The notes under the pieces are model-generated. The model worked only from the letters and a program-made list of their open reading frames with translations, was not told where the DNA came from and did no database searches. A stretch of 50,000 bases of DNA from positions 1 through 50,000 of the forward strand of contig JAGPCY010000039.1 of assembly GCA_018057825.1 (NCBI GenBank), read 5' to 3'. This stretch comes from Kofleriaceae bacterium. GTDB taxonomy: Bacteria; Myxococcota_A; Polyangia; Haliangiales; Haliangiaceae. Below, piece after piece: positions 26,516 to 38,632 of the stretch (within the stretch, counting starts at the first letter, position 1; every line of letters starts with the position of its first letter). The translations under genes were made by a program, and so were the position numbers.

Positions 26516-27757
26516 ATGACCGAAGGTCGCCGACCCCGCCGCGCCTGGGAGGCGCTGGCGATCGCGGCTGCGGTCAACGCCGGGGTCGTGCTGGTGCTCG
26601 ATCGCATCATCGTGCCGGCGGCGCGGCTGTCCTTCGTGGCCGCGCGGCCCGAGGAGTCCCTCCCGATCGGCCCGCCGCTGACCAGCGCCGGCCTGGGCGT
26701 CGGCGTCGTGACGACGATGCCGCCGGCCCTGCCGCTCGAGGCGATCCTCGGCGTCGGCGACGACGCCGAGGGCACGGGCCGTGCGGCCCGGCCGTCGGCC
26801 GCCGAGCTGCCTGGCGCTCGCGCCGCCGATCGCGGTGGCGGCGACGTCGGCGGGGTCGACACCTGGACCGATCGCCGCGATCGCGCCGACGACGCGGCGC
26901 TGCGCAGCCGGATCTGGAGCGGCGGCGCCGCATACCTGACCCCGCGGACCCCCGGCGACCGACGGGCCGCGTCCCCCGAGGCCATCCACCGCGCGCCGAC
27001 CGCGGCCTACGGCGATCGCGCGCCGCAGCCGGTGGCGCGCGCCGGCGAGGACACCGCGCGCCTGGGCGACGCCAGCGGTGCGGGGAACGCCGGCGGACCG
27101 ACCGCGGTCGGGATCGACGACGCCCGGGCCGGCCGCGCCGGGGCCACCGCCCCCGAAGCGCGGGGCGGTGCGGTCGCGACCGCGCGCGAGGAAGCCTACG
27201 TCGATCGCGGCGCGCCGGCGGTCGACGTCGCGCGCCGTGGCGCCACCGCCGACGATCGCGCGGTGGCCGCCGCCTCCGATCAGCGCCGTCCCGATCCCTT
27301 CGACCTGACCCCGCCGCGCTCGGGAGGCGGAGCGGGCGAGGGCGTGCGCGGCGCACCCGGCGCCGGGCTGGTCAGCGACGGCTGGGGGCAGGGCACCGCC
27401 GCCTCGCGGACCCAGGCGCCGGCCGGCGACGACGGCGCGCCGACCTACGCCTCGCGCCGCGATCCGTACTTCTACGAGCTGTTTCGGCGCCTCGACGAGC
27501 GCATCGTCTACCCGCGCGAGCTGGCGATCGGCCTGGTGTCGGGCCGGGTGATCGCCAGCCTGGTCCTGCGGCCCGACGGCACGCTCGCCGAGATCGCGGT
27601 GTTCTCGTCGAGCGGCTACCGCGCGTTCGACGACGAGGTCACCGCCGCGTTGCGCGGGCTCGGCCGCCTGGGCCCGGTGCCTGCCGCCCTCCTGTCGGGG
27701 CGCGACACGCTGCGGGTCCGGTTGATGTACACGTTTAAGAGCCCGGTCATCCTGTGA
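26516..27757 (+). CDS. TonB-like protein with Ala/Arg/Asp-rich periplasmic linker
   Basis: The 413-residue product has one N-terminal membrane anchor (WEALAIAAAVNAGVVLVLDRII, about 10-31). It is followed by about 270 residues of low-complexity Ala/Gly/Arg/Asp linker and a C-terminal TonB domain (about 320-410) with YPRELAIGLVSGRVIASLVLRPDG and SSSGYRAFDDEVTAALRGL. The linker is charged and Ala-rich rather than the usual Pro-Glu/Pro-Lys type. Presumably it transduces inner-membrane energy to an outer-membrane receptor; no exbB/exbD or receptor is adjacent. CATACT lies 6 nt before the chosen ATG at 26516. A longer GTG reading from 26462 adds only unlikely residues. It is convergent with gcvH. 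Confidence 0.75.
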   Translation: MTEGRRPRRAWEALAIAAAVNAGVVLVLDRIIVPAARLSFVAARPEESLPIGPPLTSAGLGVGVVTTMPPALPLEAILGVGDDAEGTGRAARPSAAELPGARAADRGGGDVGGVDTWTDRRDRADDAALRSRIWSGGAAYLTPRTPGDRRAASPEAIHRAPTAAYGDRAPQPVARAGEDTARLGDASGAGNAGGPTAVGIDDARAGRAGATAPEARGGAVATAREEAYVDRGAPAVDVARRGATADDRAVAAASDQRRPDPFDLTPPRSGGGAGEGVRGAPGAGLVSDGWGQGTAASRTQAPAGDDGAPTYASRRDPYFYELFRRLDERIVYPRELAIGLVSGRVIASLVLRPDGTLAEIAVFSSSGYRAFDDEVTAALRGLGRLGPVPAALLSGRDTLRVRLMYTFKSPVIL

Positions 27758-27781
27758 CCGGCTGACGCCGGCGCGCGGGCG

Positions 27782-28156
27782 TTACCCGAGGAGCGCCTGG
27801 TACGCCGCCGCGTCGAGCAGCGCCTCGACCTCGCCCGGATCGCTGGGCGTGATCTCGACCATCCAGGCCGCGTACGGATCGGCGTTGACCGACTCCGGGC
27901 TGGCCGAGACCTCGGCGTTGACGGCCGCGATCGTGCCCGAGATGGGCGCGTACAGATCCGACACCGACTTGACGCTCTCCACGGTGCCGAAGCGGCCTCC
28001 CTTGGTGACGGCGTCGCCGACCTTCGGCAGGTCGACCAGGGTGATGTCGCCGAGCTGCTCGACCGCGAAGGCGGTGATGCCGACCTTGCAGGTCGGGCCA
28101 GGGCTGAGCCACTCGTGGTCGTTGGTGTAGCGGAGATCGCTGGGGACGTTGCTCAT
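27782..28156 (-). CDS. gcvH: Glycine cleavage system H protein
   Basis: The 124-residue protein matches GcvH throughout: [11 protein letters not shown] at 7-17, [23 protein letters not shown], the lipoylation site VESVKSVSD with Lys near 63, and [12 protein letters not shown] near 92. It carries the aminomethyl group between GcvP, GcvT and GcvL. It lies 43 bp downstream of gcvT on the same strand, so they are probably one transcript. gcvP is not in the window. A ribosome binding site is not obvious. Confidence 0.97.
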   Translation of the reverse strand: MSNVPSDLRYTNDHEWLSPGPTCKVGITAFAVEQLGDITLVDLPKVGDAVTKGGRFGTVESVKSVSDLYAPISGTIAAVNAEVSASPESVNADPYAAWMVEITPSDPGEVEALLDAAAYQALLG

Positions 28157-28199
28157 CGGTTCACTCGGGTTCGTGGTGGTGGCGCGACCGACGCGACGG

Positions 28200-29312
<1,113 letters not shown>

Positions 29313-29386
29313 GCGCGCATCCTACACGAGCCGGCCGAGCGACACAGCCGCCGGCGCGACTTCGCGCACGCGCGCCGCCGCCGGGC

Positions 29387-30406
29387 TCAGGTCACCGCGA
29401 CGTGGTCCCGGGTCACCGCGGGATCGGGGCGATCGGCGCCGATCTCGAAGGCGGCCCGGCGGGTCGCGGTCAGGCGATCGGTGACCTGCCAGCGTCCGCC
29501 GACCCGGCGCGACACCGTGAGCCGGAGGTCGCCGAGGGCGGTGAAGTGGCAGTACCGCTCATCGCCGTCGGGGTCGTGGTAGTGGGCGCGCACCAGATCG
29601 GCCGGCGCGCACGACAGCTCGCCCTCGAGCTTCTGCAGCAGCCCACCGGCGCGGAAGCCGACCCGCCCGGTCGCCACCGTGGTGGCCGGCCCCGACAGGA
29701 ACGCCTGGTCGAAGCGGTTGAGCGCCAGCTCTTCGCCGGGCCGGCGCAGGACGGCGATGGTCATCGGCGGCACCGCGAGACCGCGGCGGCGCAGCCGGAC
29801 GTGGAGCAGCTCGAGGGTGACGCCGGGCCGGTCGTCGAAGGCGTTGCAGTGCGCCCAGGCCCAGGCCGCGGCGTGCTTGGTCCCCCACAGGTGGGTCTGC
29901 CCGGCCGGGGCCCGGGCCAGGGCGACGCGCTCGCCGTCGATCGTCAGGGTCCCGGCCAGCGCGACGTCGACGTTGGGCGACAGCACCGTGGTCTCGCCCA
30001 GGCCGCGTTCGTACATGATCGGCGGGAGCTGGCGCAGGGTCGACTCGCCCGGCGTCCAGCGCAGGTCCCACTCGACCGCGTGGCCGTCGCCCGACAGGCT
30101 GCCGCGGGCGGCGTCGTGGGCCAGCCGGGCCGGGCCGATCCGCACCTCGAAGGGCTCGCGGCTGGTGGCCAGCGACGCGATCGGGAACCGGCGGTTGATC
30201 GCGAACGATCGCGCCGGATCGCGCGCGCACAGCCGGGCGAACCAGAGCTGGGCGTAGGGCTCGCCGACCCCGGGGAGGGGCGCCTCGATCACGTAGCGCA
30301 GCCAGCAGCCGTCGCCGCTGACGGGGTCGACCCAGGTCAGGTACCAGACTTCGTAGCAGCCGCGCCGCTGGCCATCCCAGCGCGGCAGGTTATCGGCGAC
30401 GGTCAA
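29387..30406 (-). CDS. Lipocalin-like (CrtC/tocopherol-cyclase-type fold) protein, function unknown
   Basis: The 339-residue product is rich in Trp/Tyr/His-containing beta strands, including [13 protein letters not shown] at 13-25, [11 protein letters not shown], and [11 protein letters not shown] near 115. A central [19 protein letters not shown] near 190 resembles the barrel signature of the hydroxyneurosporene synthase/AttH/tocopherol cyclase group, but I cannot assign a reaction. No signal peptide is visible. The start is inferred as TTG at 30406 because GGAGGG stands 5 nt upstream and there is no ATG or GTG nearby. Upstream in-frame sequence looks non-coding and overlaps the divergent lipoprotein. 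No pathway context is available from neighbours. Confidence 0.6.
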   Translation of the reverse strand: MTVADNLPRWDGQRRGCYEVWYLTWVDPVSGDGCWLRYVIEAPLPGVGEPYAQLWFARLCARDPARSFAINRRFPIASLATSREPFEVRIGPARLAHDAARGSLSGDGHAVEWDLRWTPGESTLRQLPPIMYERGLGETTVLSPNVDVALAGTLTIDGERVALARAPAGQTHLWGTKHAAAWAWAHCNAFDDRPGVTLELLHVRLRRRGLAVPPMTIAVLRRPGEELALNRFDQAFLSGPATTVATGRVGFRAGGLLQKLEGELSCAPADLVRAHYHDPDGDERYCHFTALGDLRLTVSRRVGGRWQVTDRLTATRRAAFEIGADRPDPAVTRDHVAVT

Positions 30407-30554
30407 GGCAGCCCTCCGCGGCGACGCTACTCGATCTCGGTCCGTTGCGCGATCGCCCGGGGACGGCGCGTGCACCCGAGGCGGCCCCGGCGACGGCTCG
30501 ATCACACGCTGAGACCTAACCATTGACCGCCCCGCCGGGTCCACCGACCATACG

Positions 30555-31355
30555 ATGATGCGACCACGCGCTTGGACCTCGATGATCCTCGCTCTGGCGG
30601 CGGGCTGTGGGGGCGGCGCCGACGGCGGCTCGGACCCCGACGCGGCCGACGACGGCGACGCGGCGGCGGTGGTCGACGCCGCGGTCGATGCCGCGATCGA
30701 CTCGGCGACCCCGGACCGCTTCAGCTTCTTCCTGACCAGCCTCGACACCATGCGCCTGCAGTCGGGGAGCCAGAACGGGTTCGGCGGCAACCTGGGCGGC
30801 CTGACCGGCGCCGACGCGATCTGCCAGCGCGCCGCCGAGGCCGCCGGCGGCGGGGGCAAGACCTGGCGCGCGTTCTTGTCGGCCTACAACGGCGGCACGC
30901 CGATCCACGCGATCGATCGCATCGGTGAGGGGCCCTGGTACGACCGCAACGGCCGGCTCGTCGCGATGACCAAGGCCGGCCTGATCAGCGGCAACCGCCC
31001 GGCCGGCGACGCCGCGATCATCAACGATCTCCCGGACGAGACCGGCCAGGGCACGATGCGCCTGGGCGACACCCACGACATCTTGACCGGCTCGAACGCG
31101 ATGGGGCGGTTCGACGGCACGAGCGCCGCCAACACCTGTCAGGACTGGACCAGCGCGGTCGGCCCCGGCACCGCCAATCTGGTGCGCTGCGGTCACTCGT
31201 GGCCGGCCAACAGCGGTCAGCACTGGATCCGCGCGCACACCGTACGCGGCTGCGCCCCAGGCGTGAACCTGGTGCAAAACGGTCCGGGCGTCGGCGACAC
31301 CGTCGGCGCCGGCGGCGGCTGGGGCGCGATCTACTGCTTCGCCCTCACGCCGTAG
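30555..31355 (+). CDS. Lipoprotein with C-type-lectin/endostatin-like (DUF1554-like) domain
   Basis: The 266-residue product has a lipoprotein signal (MMRPRAWTSMILALAAGC) and an acidic Asp/Ala linker (20-50). The globular domain has GNLGGLTGADAICQRAAEAAG, KTWRAFLSAYNG and PWYDRNGRLVA (about 78-140). This matches the domain found in many myxobacterial and leptospiral surface lipoproteins that resembles a C-type-lectin/endostatin fold. Cysteines in NTCQDW, VRCGH, RGCAPG and IYCFAL fit its disulfides. The ligand is unknown. It is divergent from the lipocalin-like gene. A TACGAT overlaps the ATG, so the transcription start is unclear. Confidence 0.75.
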   Translation: MMRPRAWTSMILALAAGCGGGADGGSDPDAADDGDAAAVVDAAVDAAIDSATPDRFSFFLTSLDTMRLQSGSQNGFGGNLGGLTGADAICQRAAEAAGGGGKTWRAFLSAYNGGTPIHAIDRIGEGPWYDRNGRLVAMTKAGLISGNRPAGDAAIINDLPDETGQGTMRLGDTHDILTGSNAMGRFDGTSAANTCQDWTSAVGPGTANLVRCGHSWPANSGQHWIRAHTVRGCAPGVNLVQNGPGVGDTVGAGGGWGAIYCFALTP

Positions 31356-31415
31356 GGCCGCGCGACGCGGCCTCGCCGGCGCAACGCGTCCGCCGGCTTC
31401 GGCTAGAGTCGGCCC

Positions 31416-32081
31416 ATGGCCGTCGACGAACTGGTGATCGAACGGGATGAGCGCGTTGGGACCGGGGGCTTCCTCGCGATCCGCCGCCTGCGGGTGCACA
31501 ACCGCCGCGCCGACGGCACGCGCTCGGCGAGCTACACCTGCGACTTCATCGATCGGCCCCACGGTCAGGACGCGGTCGTGATCGCGCTGTGGCACCGGGC
31601 CGACGACGGGCGAATCCACGTCCTGGTGCGCGATGGCCGCCGCCCGGCGGTGTCCCTCGGTCGCTCCTCGGAGCTCGCGCCGCTCCCCGACCGCCGCCGC
31701 GACGGCTGGTTGACCGAGCTGCCGGCCGGGATCGTCGAGCCGAGCGATCGCGGGTTGACCGGGCTGCTCGCGCGCGCGGTCGCCGAGGCCGCCGAGGAGG
31801 CCGGCTTCGCGGTGGCGCCCGAGGCCTTTTCGCTCCTCGGCGCTGGCAGCTACCCGAGCCCCGGGTCGGTGCCCGAGAAGTACTTCTTCGTCGCGGCCGA
31901 GGTCGACCCGGCGCGCCAAGGGCCGCTGTCGGGCGACGGCTCGCCGATGGAGGAGGGCGCGACCACCCGCTGGCTCGACCTCGACCAGGCGATCGCCGCC
32001 AGCGTCGCCGGCACTCTCGAGGACGGCAAGACCGAGCTGGCGCTGCGCCGGCTGCGCGATCGCCTGGCGGAGCGGCCGTGA
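31416..32081 (+). CDS. Nudix hydrolase-like protein with degenerate Nudix box
   Basis: The 221-residue protein has an ADP-ribose-pyrophosphatase-like layout: beta strands with AVVIALWHRADDGRIHVLVRDGRR near 50, then ELPAGIVE near 105, then AVAEAAEEAGF near 127. Compared with GX5EX7REUXEEXGU, the first Glu is Asp or displaced, the Arg is Ala, and the spacing is longer. The three metal-binding glutamates of the helix (E..EE) are kept. Activity is therefore plausible but unproven. TAGAGT lies 6 nt before the ATG with no Shine-Dalgarno. The stop overlaps the start of the SecD/SecY-like gene by 4 nt, so the two are co-translated. Confidence 0.82.
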   Translation: MAVDELVIERDERVGTGGFLAIRRLRVHNRRADGTRSASYTCDFIDRPHGQDAVVIALWHRADDGRIHVLVRDGRRPAVSLGRSSELAPLPDRRRDGWLTELPAGIVEPSDRGLTGLLARAVAEAAEEAGFAVAPEAFSLLGAGSYPSPGSVPEKYFFVAAEVDPARQGPLSGDGSPMEEGATTRWLDLDQAIAASVAGTLEDGKTELALRRLRDRLAERP

Positions 32082-34390
32082 CCCCGGCGCCGCGCCTCCT
32101 CCTGGCGATCGCGAGCGCGGCCGTCGCGCTGGCGGTCGCGATCGGCGTGCGCGCCGAGCGCTGGTTCGGGCTGGGCGACACCGTCGTGCGCGCCGAAGTG
32201 ACGGTCGCGACCGACGCCGCGATCGATCCGGCCGCGGTGATCGCGGCCTGGCGGCGCCGGCTCCCCGAGGCGCAGGTGCGCGTCCGCCGCAGCGCCGACG
32301 ACCGAAGCTGGACCGTCGAGGTCCGCGGCGAGGACGTCGACCCGACCGCGGTGCTGGGGGCCCTCGACCGCCCGGGCGCGTTGGCCCTGCACTGGGTCGT
32401 ATCGAACAGCGACCTCGCCAAGACCTGGTATCGGGCCCTGGGCGACTCCGGCCGCGCCGATGGCGGCCGCGCCGACGGCGGCCGCGCCGACGGCGGCCGC
32501 GCCGATGGCGTCTGGGCCGAGGTCGACGCCTGGGGCGACCACCGCGGCGAGACCGTCTACGACTACTATCTGCGCGGCCCGAGCGCCGAGGCCATCGTCG
32601 CGGCCGTGAACGCCCTGGGCGCGGAGGCGGCGATCCCGGACGACCTCGCTCTCGTCTTCGAGTCGGTCGATGCCTCGGTCGAACGCCCGGGCGCCAGCGG
32701 CTTCGTGCGCACCTACCTGATCGAGCGGGCGCCTCTCCTCACCGGCGCCGACGTGGTCACGACCGCGGCGGTCGTGGACGACGTCACCGGGCGGCCTGTG
32801 ATCCTGGTGACCTTCACCGACGACGGCGCCGCCCGTCTGGCGCTGGCGACCCGGCAGCGCGCGGGGCAGAAGCTGGCGATCCTGGTCGACGACTGGGTCT
32901 CATCGGCGCCGGTGGTGCAGGGCCCGATCACCGGCGGCCGCACAACGATCCTGCCGAGCGGGCCGACCCACGCCGAGCAGCTCGCCCACGCGCGCGAGAC
33001 CACCGCCGCGTTGACCGGCCGCGCCCAGCTCCCGCGTGGCCTGACCGCGCGGCTGGTCTCGGTCGAGGTCCCCGGGCATGCGCCATGGCTGGCGCGCGGT
33101 GGGCTGGCCTTGTTGGTCGCCGCGCTCGTGGCCCTCGCCAGCGGCCGGATTTTCGGTAGCACGATCGTCGGCGCGCCGGTCGTGGCCGGGGCCCGCGGCG
33201 GCCGACGATCGGTCGGCGCCCTGGTCGGGGCGGTCGCGGTGACCACCGCGGTGGTCATCGCCCTGTGGTGGCTCGGCGGCGAGGTGCTCCTGGCCGGCGT
33301 GTCGTCGAGGATCCTCGACGTCGGGGTCGAGCCTCGCACCGTCGGCGTGTTCAACCTCGGCCTTCGGCCCTACCTCGCGGGGGTGTTCGTGATCGAGCTC
33401 GCCGCGCTCGCGATCCCGACCTGGCGCCGGCGCCGGCTGGGCGGTCCGGCCGAGCGGCGCGGCCTCGATCAGTCGATCCTCGTGGCGACGATCGTGCTTG
33501 CGGCGATCCAGGCCCACTTCGTCTGGCAGTACCTCGACAGCGCCCGCGACGGCGGGCCGCCCTTCGTCATGCCCGGGCTCCTCGGTCAGCTCGCGGTGGT
33601 CGCCTCGGGCGTGGCCGGGGTCCTGGTCACGTTGGTGGCGGCCCGGATCATCACCCGCTGGGGGCTCGGCCACGGCGTCGTCGTGCTGGTCGGCGTCGAG
33701 GCGGCTCACCTCGCCTGGTCGATGACCCCGCGCGGCCTCGACGACCCACGGCTCGGGTTCGCGGCGGCGGCGTTCGGGCTCATGCTCGCGGTGGCGGTGA
33801 TCACGACGCGCCGGGTGTCGCGCGGGCCGCGGCTGCCTCTCGATGGCCTCGTGCCGGCGGCGCTCGCGACGTACGTCGTCGGACTGATCGCGGCGATCGC
33901 CGGTCTGGTCGGGGCGCTCGACACGATGGTGCGACTGACCGAGCGGTCGGCGGCGGTCGACCTGGCGGTGGCCGCGGCGGTGGTCGCGGTCCTCGCGTGG
34001 TGGCGTCGAGGACTGCCGACGAGGGCGCGTGATGTCTCGGCTGCGCTGGTCGCCGCGATCGCGGTCGCGCCGTGGTACCTGCCCGGGCAGGGCGTCTTGT
34101 CTGCGCTCCTGTCGCTGGTCGGCCTCGGCGTGATCGCCCTGGAGCTGGCGCTCGGTGCCTGGGTGCGGCTCCGCCTGGTCGATCCGGTGGCGGTGGTCGT
34201 CACCCATGGCGTCGATACGGCCGACGGCGCGTGTGATCGGCTCGCCGACGCTGGGGTCCCTCACGCCGCGATCAACCTGCACCTGCGGGCCGCGCTCCGC
34301 TGGCTCGCCGCCTACGCGCCGATCTCGGTGGTGGTCGCGGGCGAGGACCGCGCCCGCGCCGAGGCCGCCCTGGCCGCGCCGCCGCGGTGA
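32078..34390 (+). CDS. SecD P1-like domain fused to a diverged SecY-like membrane domain
   Basis: The 770-residue product has an N-terminal membrane helix (5-24). Residues 38-330 resemble the periplasmic P1 region of Sec[14 protein letters not shown] near 220, [22 protein letters not shown] near 239 and [25 protein letters not shown] near 263 follow the SecD pattern, then [13 protein letters not shown] replaces the usual LPAPLxIVEE. SecD would next show its RND-type helices. Here about ten helices carry SecY-like landmarks instead: [10 protein letters not shown] at 424 (compare SecY FALGIMPYI), AAIQA near 475, [11 protein letters not shown] at 523 (compare QITERGIGNG) and LPLDGLVPA at 586 (compare LPLKVNMAGVIPA). 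Residues 700-765 look DUF2007-like. It is coupled to the Nudix gene by a 4-nt overlap. A GRADG repeat lies at 125-144. Confidence 0.75.
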   Translation: MTPAPRLLLAIASAAVALAVAIGVRAERWFGLGDTVVRAEVTVATDAAIDPAAVIAAWRRRLPEAQVRVRRSADDRSWTVEVRGEDVDPTAVLGALDRPGALALHWVVSNSDLAKTWYRALGDSGRADGGRADGGRADGGRADGVWAEVDAWGDHRGETVYDYYLRGPSAEAIVAAVNALGAEAAIPDDLALVFESVDASVERPGASGFVRTYLIERAPLLTGADVVTTAAVVDDVTGRPVILVTFTDDGAARLALATRQRAGQKLAILVDDWVSSAPVVQGPITGGRTTILPSGPTHAEQLAHARETTAALTGRAQLPRGLTARLVSVEVPGHAPWLARGGLALLVAALVALASGRIFGSTIVGAPVVAGARGGRRSVGALVGAVAVTTAVVIALWWLGGEVLLAGVSSRILDVGVEPRTVGVFNLGLRPYLAGVFVIELAALAIPTWRRRRLGGPAERRGLDQSILVATIVLAAIQAHFVWQYLDSARDGGPPFVMPGLLGQLAVVASGVAGVLVTLVAARIITRWGLGHGVVVLVGVEAAHLAWSMTPRGLDDPRLGFAAAAFGLMLAVAVITTRRVSRGPRLPLDGLVPAALATYVVGLIAAIAGLVGALDTMVRLTERSAAVDLAVAAAVVAVLAWWRRGLPTRARDVSAALVAAIAVAPWYLPGQGVLSALLSLVGLGVIALELALGAWVRLRLVDPVAVVVTHGVDTADGACDRLADAGVPHAAINLHLRAALRWLAAYAPISVVVAGEDRARAEAALAAPPR

Positions 34391-34417
34391 GCGCCGCGCC
34401 GGGGCCGAGGTGAGCGG

Positions 34418-35818
<1,401 letters not shown>

Positions 35819-35844
35819 GGCGCGACGCTACCGCACCTCGGCGG

Positions 35845-37764
35845 TCACGTCTCGGTCCGGGCGCGGTCGCTGCTGCGCTCGCCGGTCAAGGCCGGCAGGT
35901 AGACCCGGAACACCGCGCCGCCGGTCGCGGCGTCGTCGACCTCGATCCAGCCGTCGTGCTCCTTGACGATGCCGGCGCAGACCGCGAGCCCGAGGCCGGT
36001 GCCGCCCTGGCCGTCCTTGGAGGTGTAGAACGGCTCGAAGATCTTGTCGCGGCGGTCGCGGGGGATGCCCGGCCCGGTGTCGGTCACCTCGACCCGCACG
36101 AAGAGCTGCTCGGGGGCGAGCTCGAGTCCGGGGCGCTGGCGACGGACCGTCGAGGTCTCGACCGCGACCGCGCCGCCGTCGGGCATCGCCTGGATCGCGT
36201 TGATGAGCAGGTTGAGCAGCACCTGCTGGATCCGGTCGCTGTCGGCCGCGACCATCGGCAGCCCCTCGGCGCGCAGGAGGCGGGTCTTCACCTTCGCGGC
36301 CGCGAACTGGGCGCCCAGCAGCTCCATCGTGGTCAGCGACAGCTCGTTCAGGGAGACCTTGGTCATGCCCGGCGGACCCACGCGCCGGCGCGCGAAGTCG
36401 AGCAGCCGCTGGATGATGCGGGTGATACGCGCGGTCTGCTCGGCGATGATCGTCGCGTTCTTGGTAACCGCCTCGGGGTCGCCGGCCTTCTTGTGTGTCG
36501 CCCGAGCCCGGCCGGCGATGACGTTGAGCGGCGTGCCGACCTCGTGGGCGATCTCGGCGGCGATCTGGCCGATGGTCGCGAGCTTTTCGGTGTGGGCCAG
36601 GCGCTGCTCGAGGGCGAGCTTGGCGTCGGCCGACCGCCGGGTCTCGGCCCGCGACTCGCGCAGCGAGAACGTCATGTCGTTGAACCGGGTCGCGATCGCG
36701 CCGATCTCATCGTCGCGCTCGGACAGGAGGACGTGGGACAGGTCGCCGCGGGCGACCTCGTCGACGCCGGCCAGGAGCTTGGCCATCGGGCGGGTCATCA
36801 CGCTGCGGGTCAGGAGGAAGACCGCGGTGGTCGCGAGCGTGGCGATCACGACCACCCAGCCCAGGGCCCACCAGACGTCGGCGGTGCGCTCGCCGTCGAG
36901 CTGGGCCACCGGGCGCGCCAGCTCGATCATCGCCACCACCTCGACCCCACCCGAGGCCGCGATCCGGACCGGCAACGCCGCCACCAGCTCCGACCCCTCG
37001 CGCTCGAGGAGCGCCAGCTCGGGCGCGCTCGACAGCGCCGCCAGCCGTCGGGTCTGGGCCGCCGAACGCGCCGGCCGCGCCGGCGGGGTGGTGCGCGGCG
37101 TCGCCGGCACCAGCGCGGTGCGCCATTCGGGTCCCGACGCCGCGAGTTGACTGCCGATCGCCTGGGCCACCGCGGTCAGGTCGGCGCGCGCCAGGTCGAG
37201 CCCGGTCGCCTCGACGGTCGCGCGCACCGCCAGGGCCAGCGCCCGGGCCTCCGGCTCAAGGGTCGTCGCCGGATCGCGGGTCGGCCCGGGGGCCGACGGC
37301 GCCGGCAGCTCGTGGGCGACCTCGATCATCCCGACCACGATCGGTCCGGCTGGGGTCGCCGCGCGGATCGGCAGCGCGACGACCAGCTCGGCGCCGTCGC
37401 GATCGATCACCGCGGGCTGCGTCGCCAGGGCGCGCAGGCGGCGGACCTGGGCGGCCGTCGGCGCCGGCGGGGGCGCCGCGGGCTTGGCCGGATCGGTCGG
37501 CGTCACCACCGCGCGCCACCCGGTGCCGGTGCGGGTCAGCTCGCGGACCAGCTCCTTGGCCAGGCGGCCGCTGTCGACTGCGCGAAGATCGGTGCCCAGC
37601 GCCTCGAGCGTGGTGCGCAGCGTCAGCGCCGTCGTTCGCGCCTCGCTCTCCACCGCCCGCCAGCGCGCCTCATCGCGGCCTCGCACCGCGAAGGCCGCGT
37701 ACACCGACAGCATCACCGTGACCGAGACCGCCGTCGCGACCGTGATGCGGGTACCGATGCGCAC
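35845..37764 (-). CDS. Membrane sensor histidine kinase with duplicated sensor domain
   Basis: The 639-residue protein has a first transmembrane helix (about 8-27), a periplasmic sensor of about 265 residues, a second helix (298-320) and a HAMP domain (about 321-375). The HisKA domain has the phosphoacceptor His in IAHEVGTPLN near 407, and the HATPase domain has N, G1, F and G2 boxes (NLLINAIQAM, DTGPGI, FEPFYTSK, GTGLGLAV). The sensor contains two similar halves (about 40-152 and 171-285) sharing RRLxALxxxPxxxxxxxxGxELVxALPxR. It starts with GTG, preceded 5 nt away by TAGGAT. It is paired with the NtrC-type regulator just downstream. The stimulus is unknown. Confidence 0.92.
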   Translation of the reverse strand: MRIGTRITVATAVSVTVMLSVYAAFAVRGRDEARWRAVESEARTTALTLRTTLEALGTDLRAVDSGRLAKELVRELTRTGTGWRAVVTPTDPAKPAAPPPAPTAAQVRRLRALATQPAVIDRDGAELVVALPIRAATPAGPIVVGMIEVAHELPAPSAPGPTRDPATTLEPEARALALAVRATVEATGLDLARADLTAVAQAIGSQLAASGPEWRTALVPATPRTTPPARPARSAAQTRRLAALSSAPELALLEREGSELVAALPVRIAASGGVEVVAMIELARPVAQLDGERTADVWWALGWVVVIATLATTAVFLLTRSVMTRPMAKLLAGVDEVARGDLSHVLLSERDDEIGAIATRFNDMTFSLRESRAETRRSADAKLALEQRLAHTEKLATIGQIAAEIAHEVGTPLNVIAGRARATHKKAGDPEAVTKNATIIAEQTARITRIIQRLLDFARRRVGPPGMTKVSLNELSLTTMELLGAQFAAAKVKTRLLRAEGLPMVAADSDRIQQVLLNLLINAIQAMPDGGAVAVETSTVRRQRPGLELAPEQLFVRVEVTDTGPGIPRDRRDKIFEPFYTSKDGQGGTGLGLAVCAGIVKEHDGWIEVDDAATGGAVFRVYLPALTGERSSDRARTET

Positions 37765-37823
37765 GGCTCATCCTACCCGGACTGTCTCGCCGCACCTGCC
37801 GGTCCCGCGCAGGTTCGAGCCTT

Positions 37824-38070
<247 letters not shown>

Positions 38071-38072
38071 AT

Positions 38073-38182
38073 GTCCGCCTCTCGCGACGGCATTCCAGCC
38101 GTTCGCTGCGCTCGCGCATGCTGGGGGAGGGCCTTGCCCGAGGCCACCACCCTCGGAGGTGCATGCAGACAGCGGCTGAACG
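38073..38182. repeat. 110-bp direct repeat, copy 1
   Basis: Begins GTCCGCCTCTCGCGACGGCA and ends at GGCTGAACG. It matches 38401-38510 with only about four differences. It contains the core GCGCATGCTGGGGGAGGG, related to the palindromic element family found elsewhere in the window. Confidence 0.92.
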
Positions 38183-38400
38183 CCGGCGCCTATGCGTCAC
38201 CACGGACGGCACGCATCGGCGGCTGGTGAGCGAGCCAGGTCGGAACGTTTCGGGTGGGGGCCTGGCGCAGCGAACGGCTGGAATGCCTGCTGCGACGCGG
38301 CCGTGTGGGCACCTCCGGGCGTACGTCCGATGCTCGCTCGTCGTGTAGCTGACTACACTCCTCGCTGCGCTTCGGGCGTGCGCCCGGATCTGCCTCACAC

Positions 38401-38510
38401 GTCCGCCTCTCGCGACGGCATTCCAGCCGTTCGCTGCGCTCGCGCATGCTGGGGGAGGGCCTTGCCCGAGGCCACCACCCTCGAACGTGCATGCAGACAG
38501 CCGCTGAACG
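38401..38510. repeat. 110-bp direct repeat, copy 2
   Basis: Second copy, in the same orientation as copy 1. Between the two, around 38264-38290, is an inverted piece of the same sequence (AACGGCTGGAATGCC). No gene lies in the interval. Confidence 0.92.
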
Positions 38511-38575
38511 TCGGCCCTCACGCTCCAGCACCCCCGCTCACACCAACGGCGACCCTCCCGCGATCCGGACGTTAT

Positions 38576-38632
38576 GGGAGGGGGGCCCCAGCGAATGCTG
38601 GGGGGAGGGTTTTTTCGAAAAACCCTCCCGAT
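38576..38632 (-). repeat. Palindromic stop-adjacent element (inverted copy)
   Basis: On the minus strand, directly after the TAG of the double ATP-grasp gene, comes GGGAGGGTTTTTTCG-like hairpin 1, then CCCCAGC-attc-GCTGGGG hairpin 2. It is nearly identical to the three copies behind rplK. It may act as a transcription end or RNA-stabilising hairpin, but it lacks a U tract after the stem. Confidence 0.85.
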
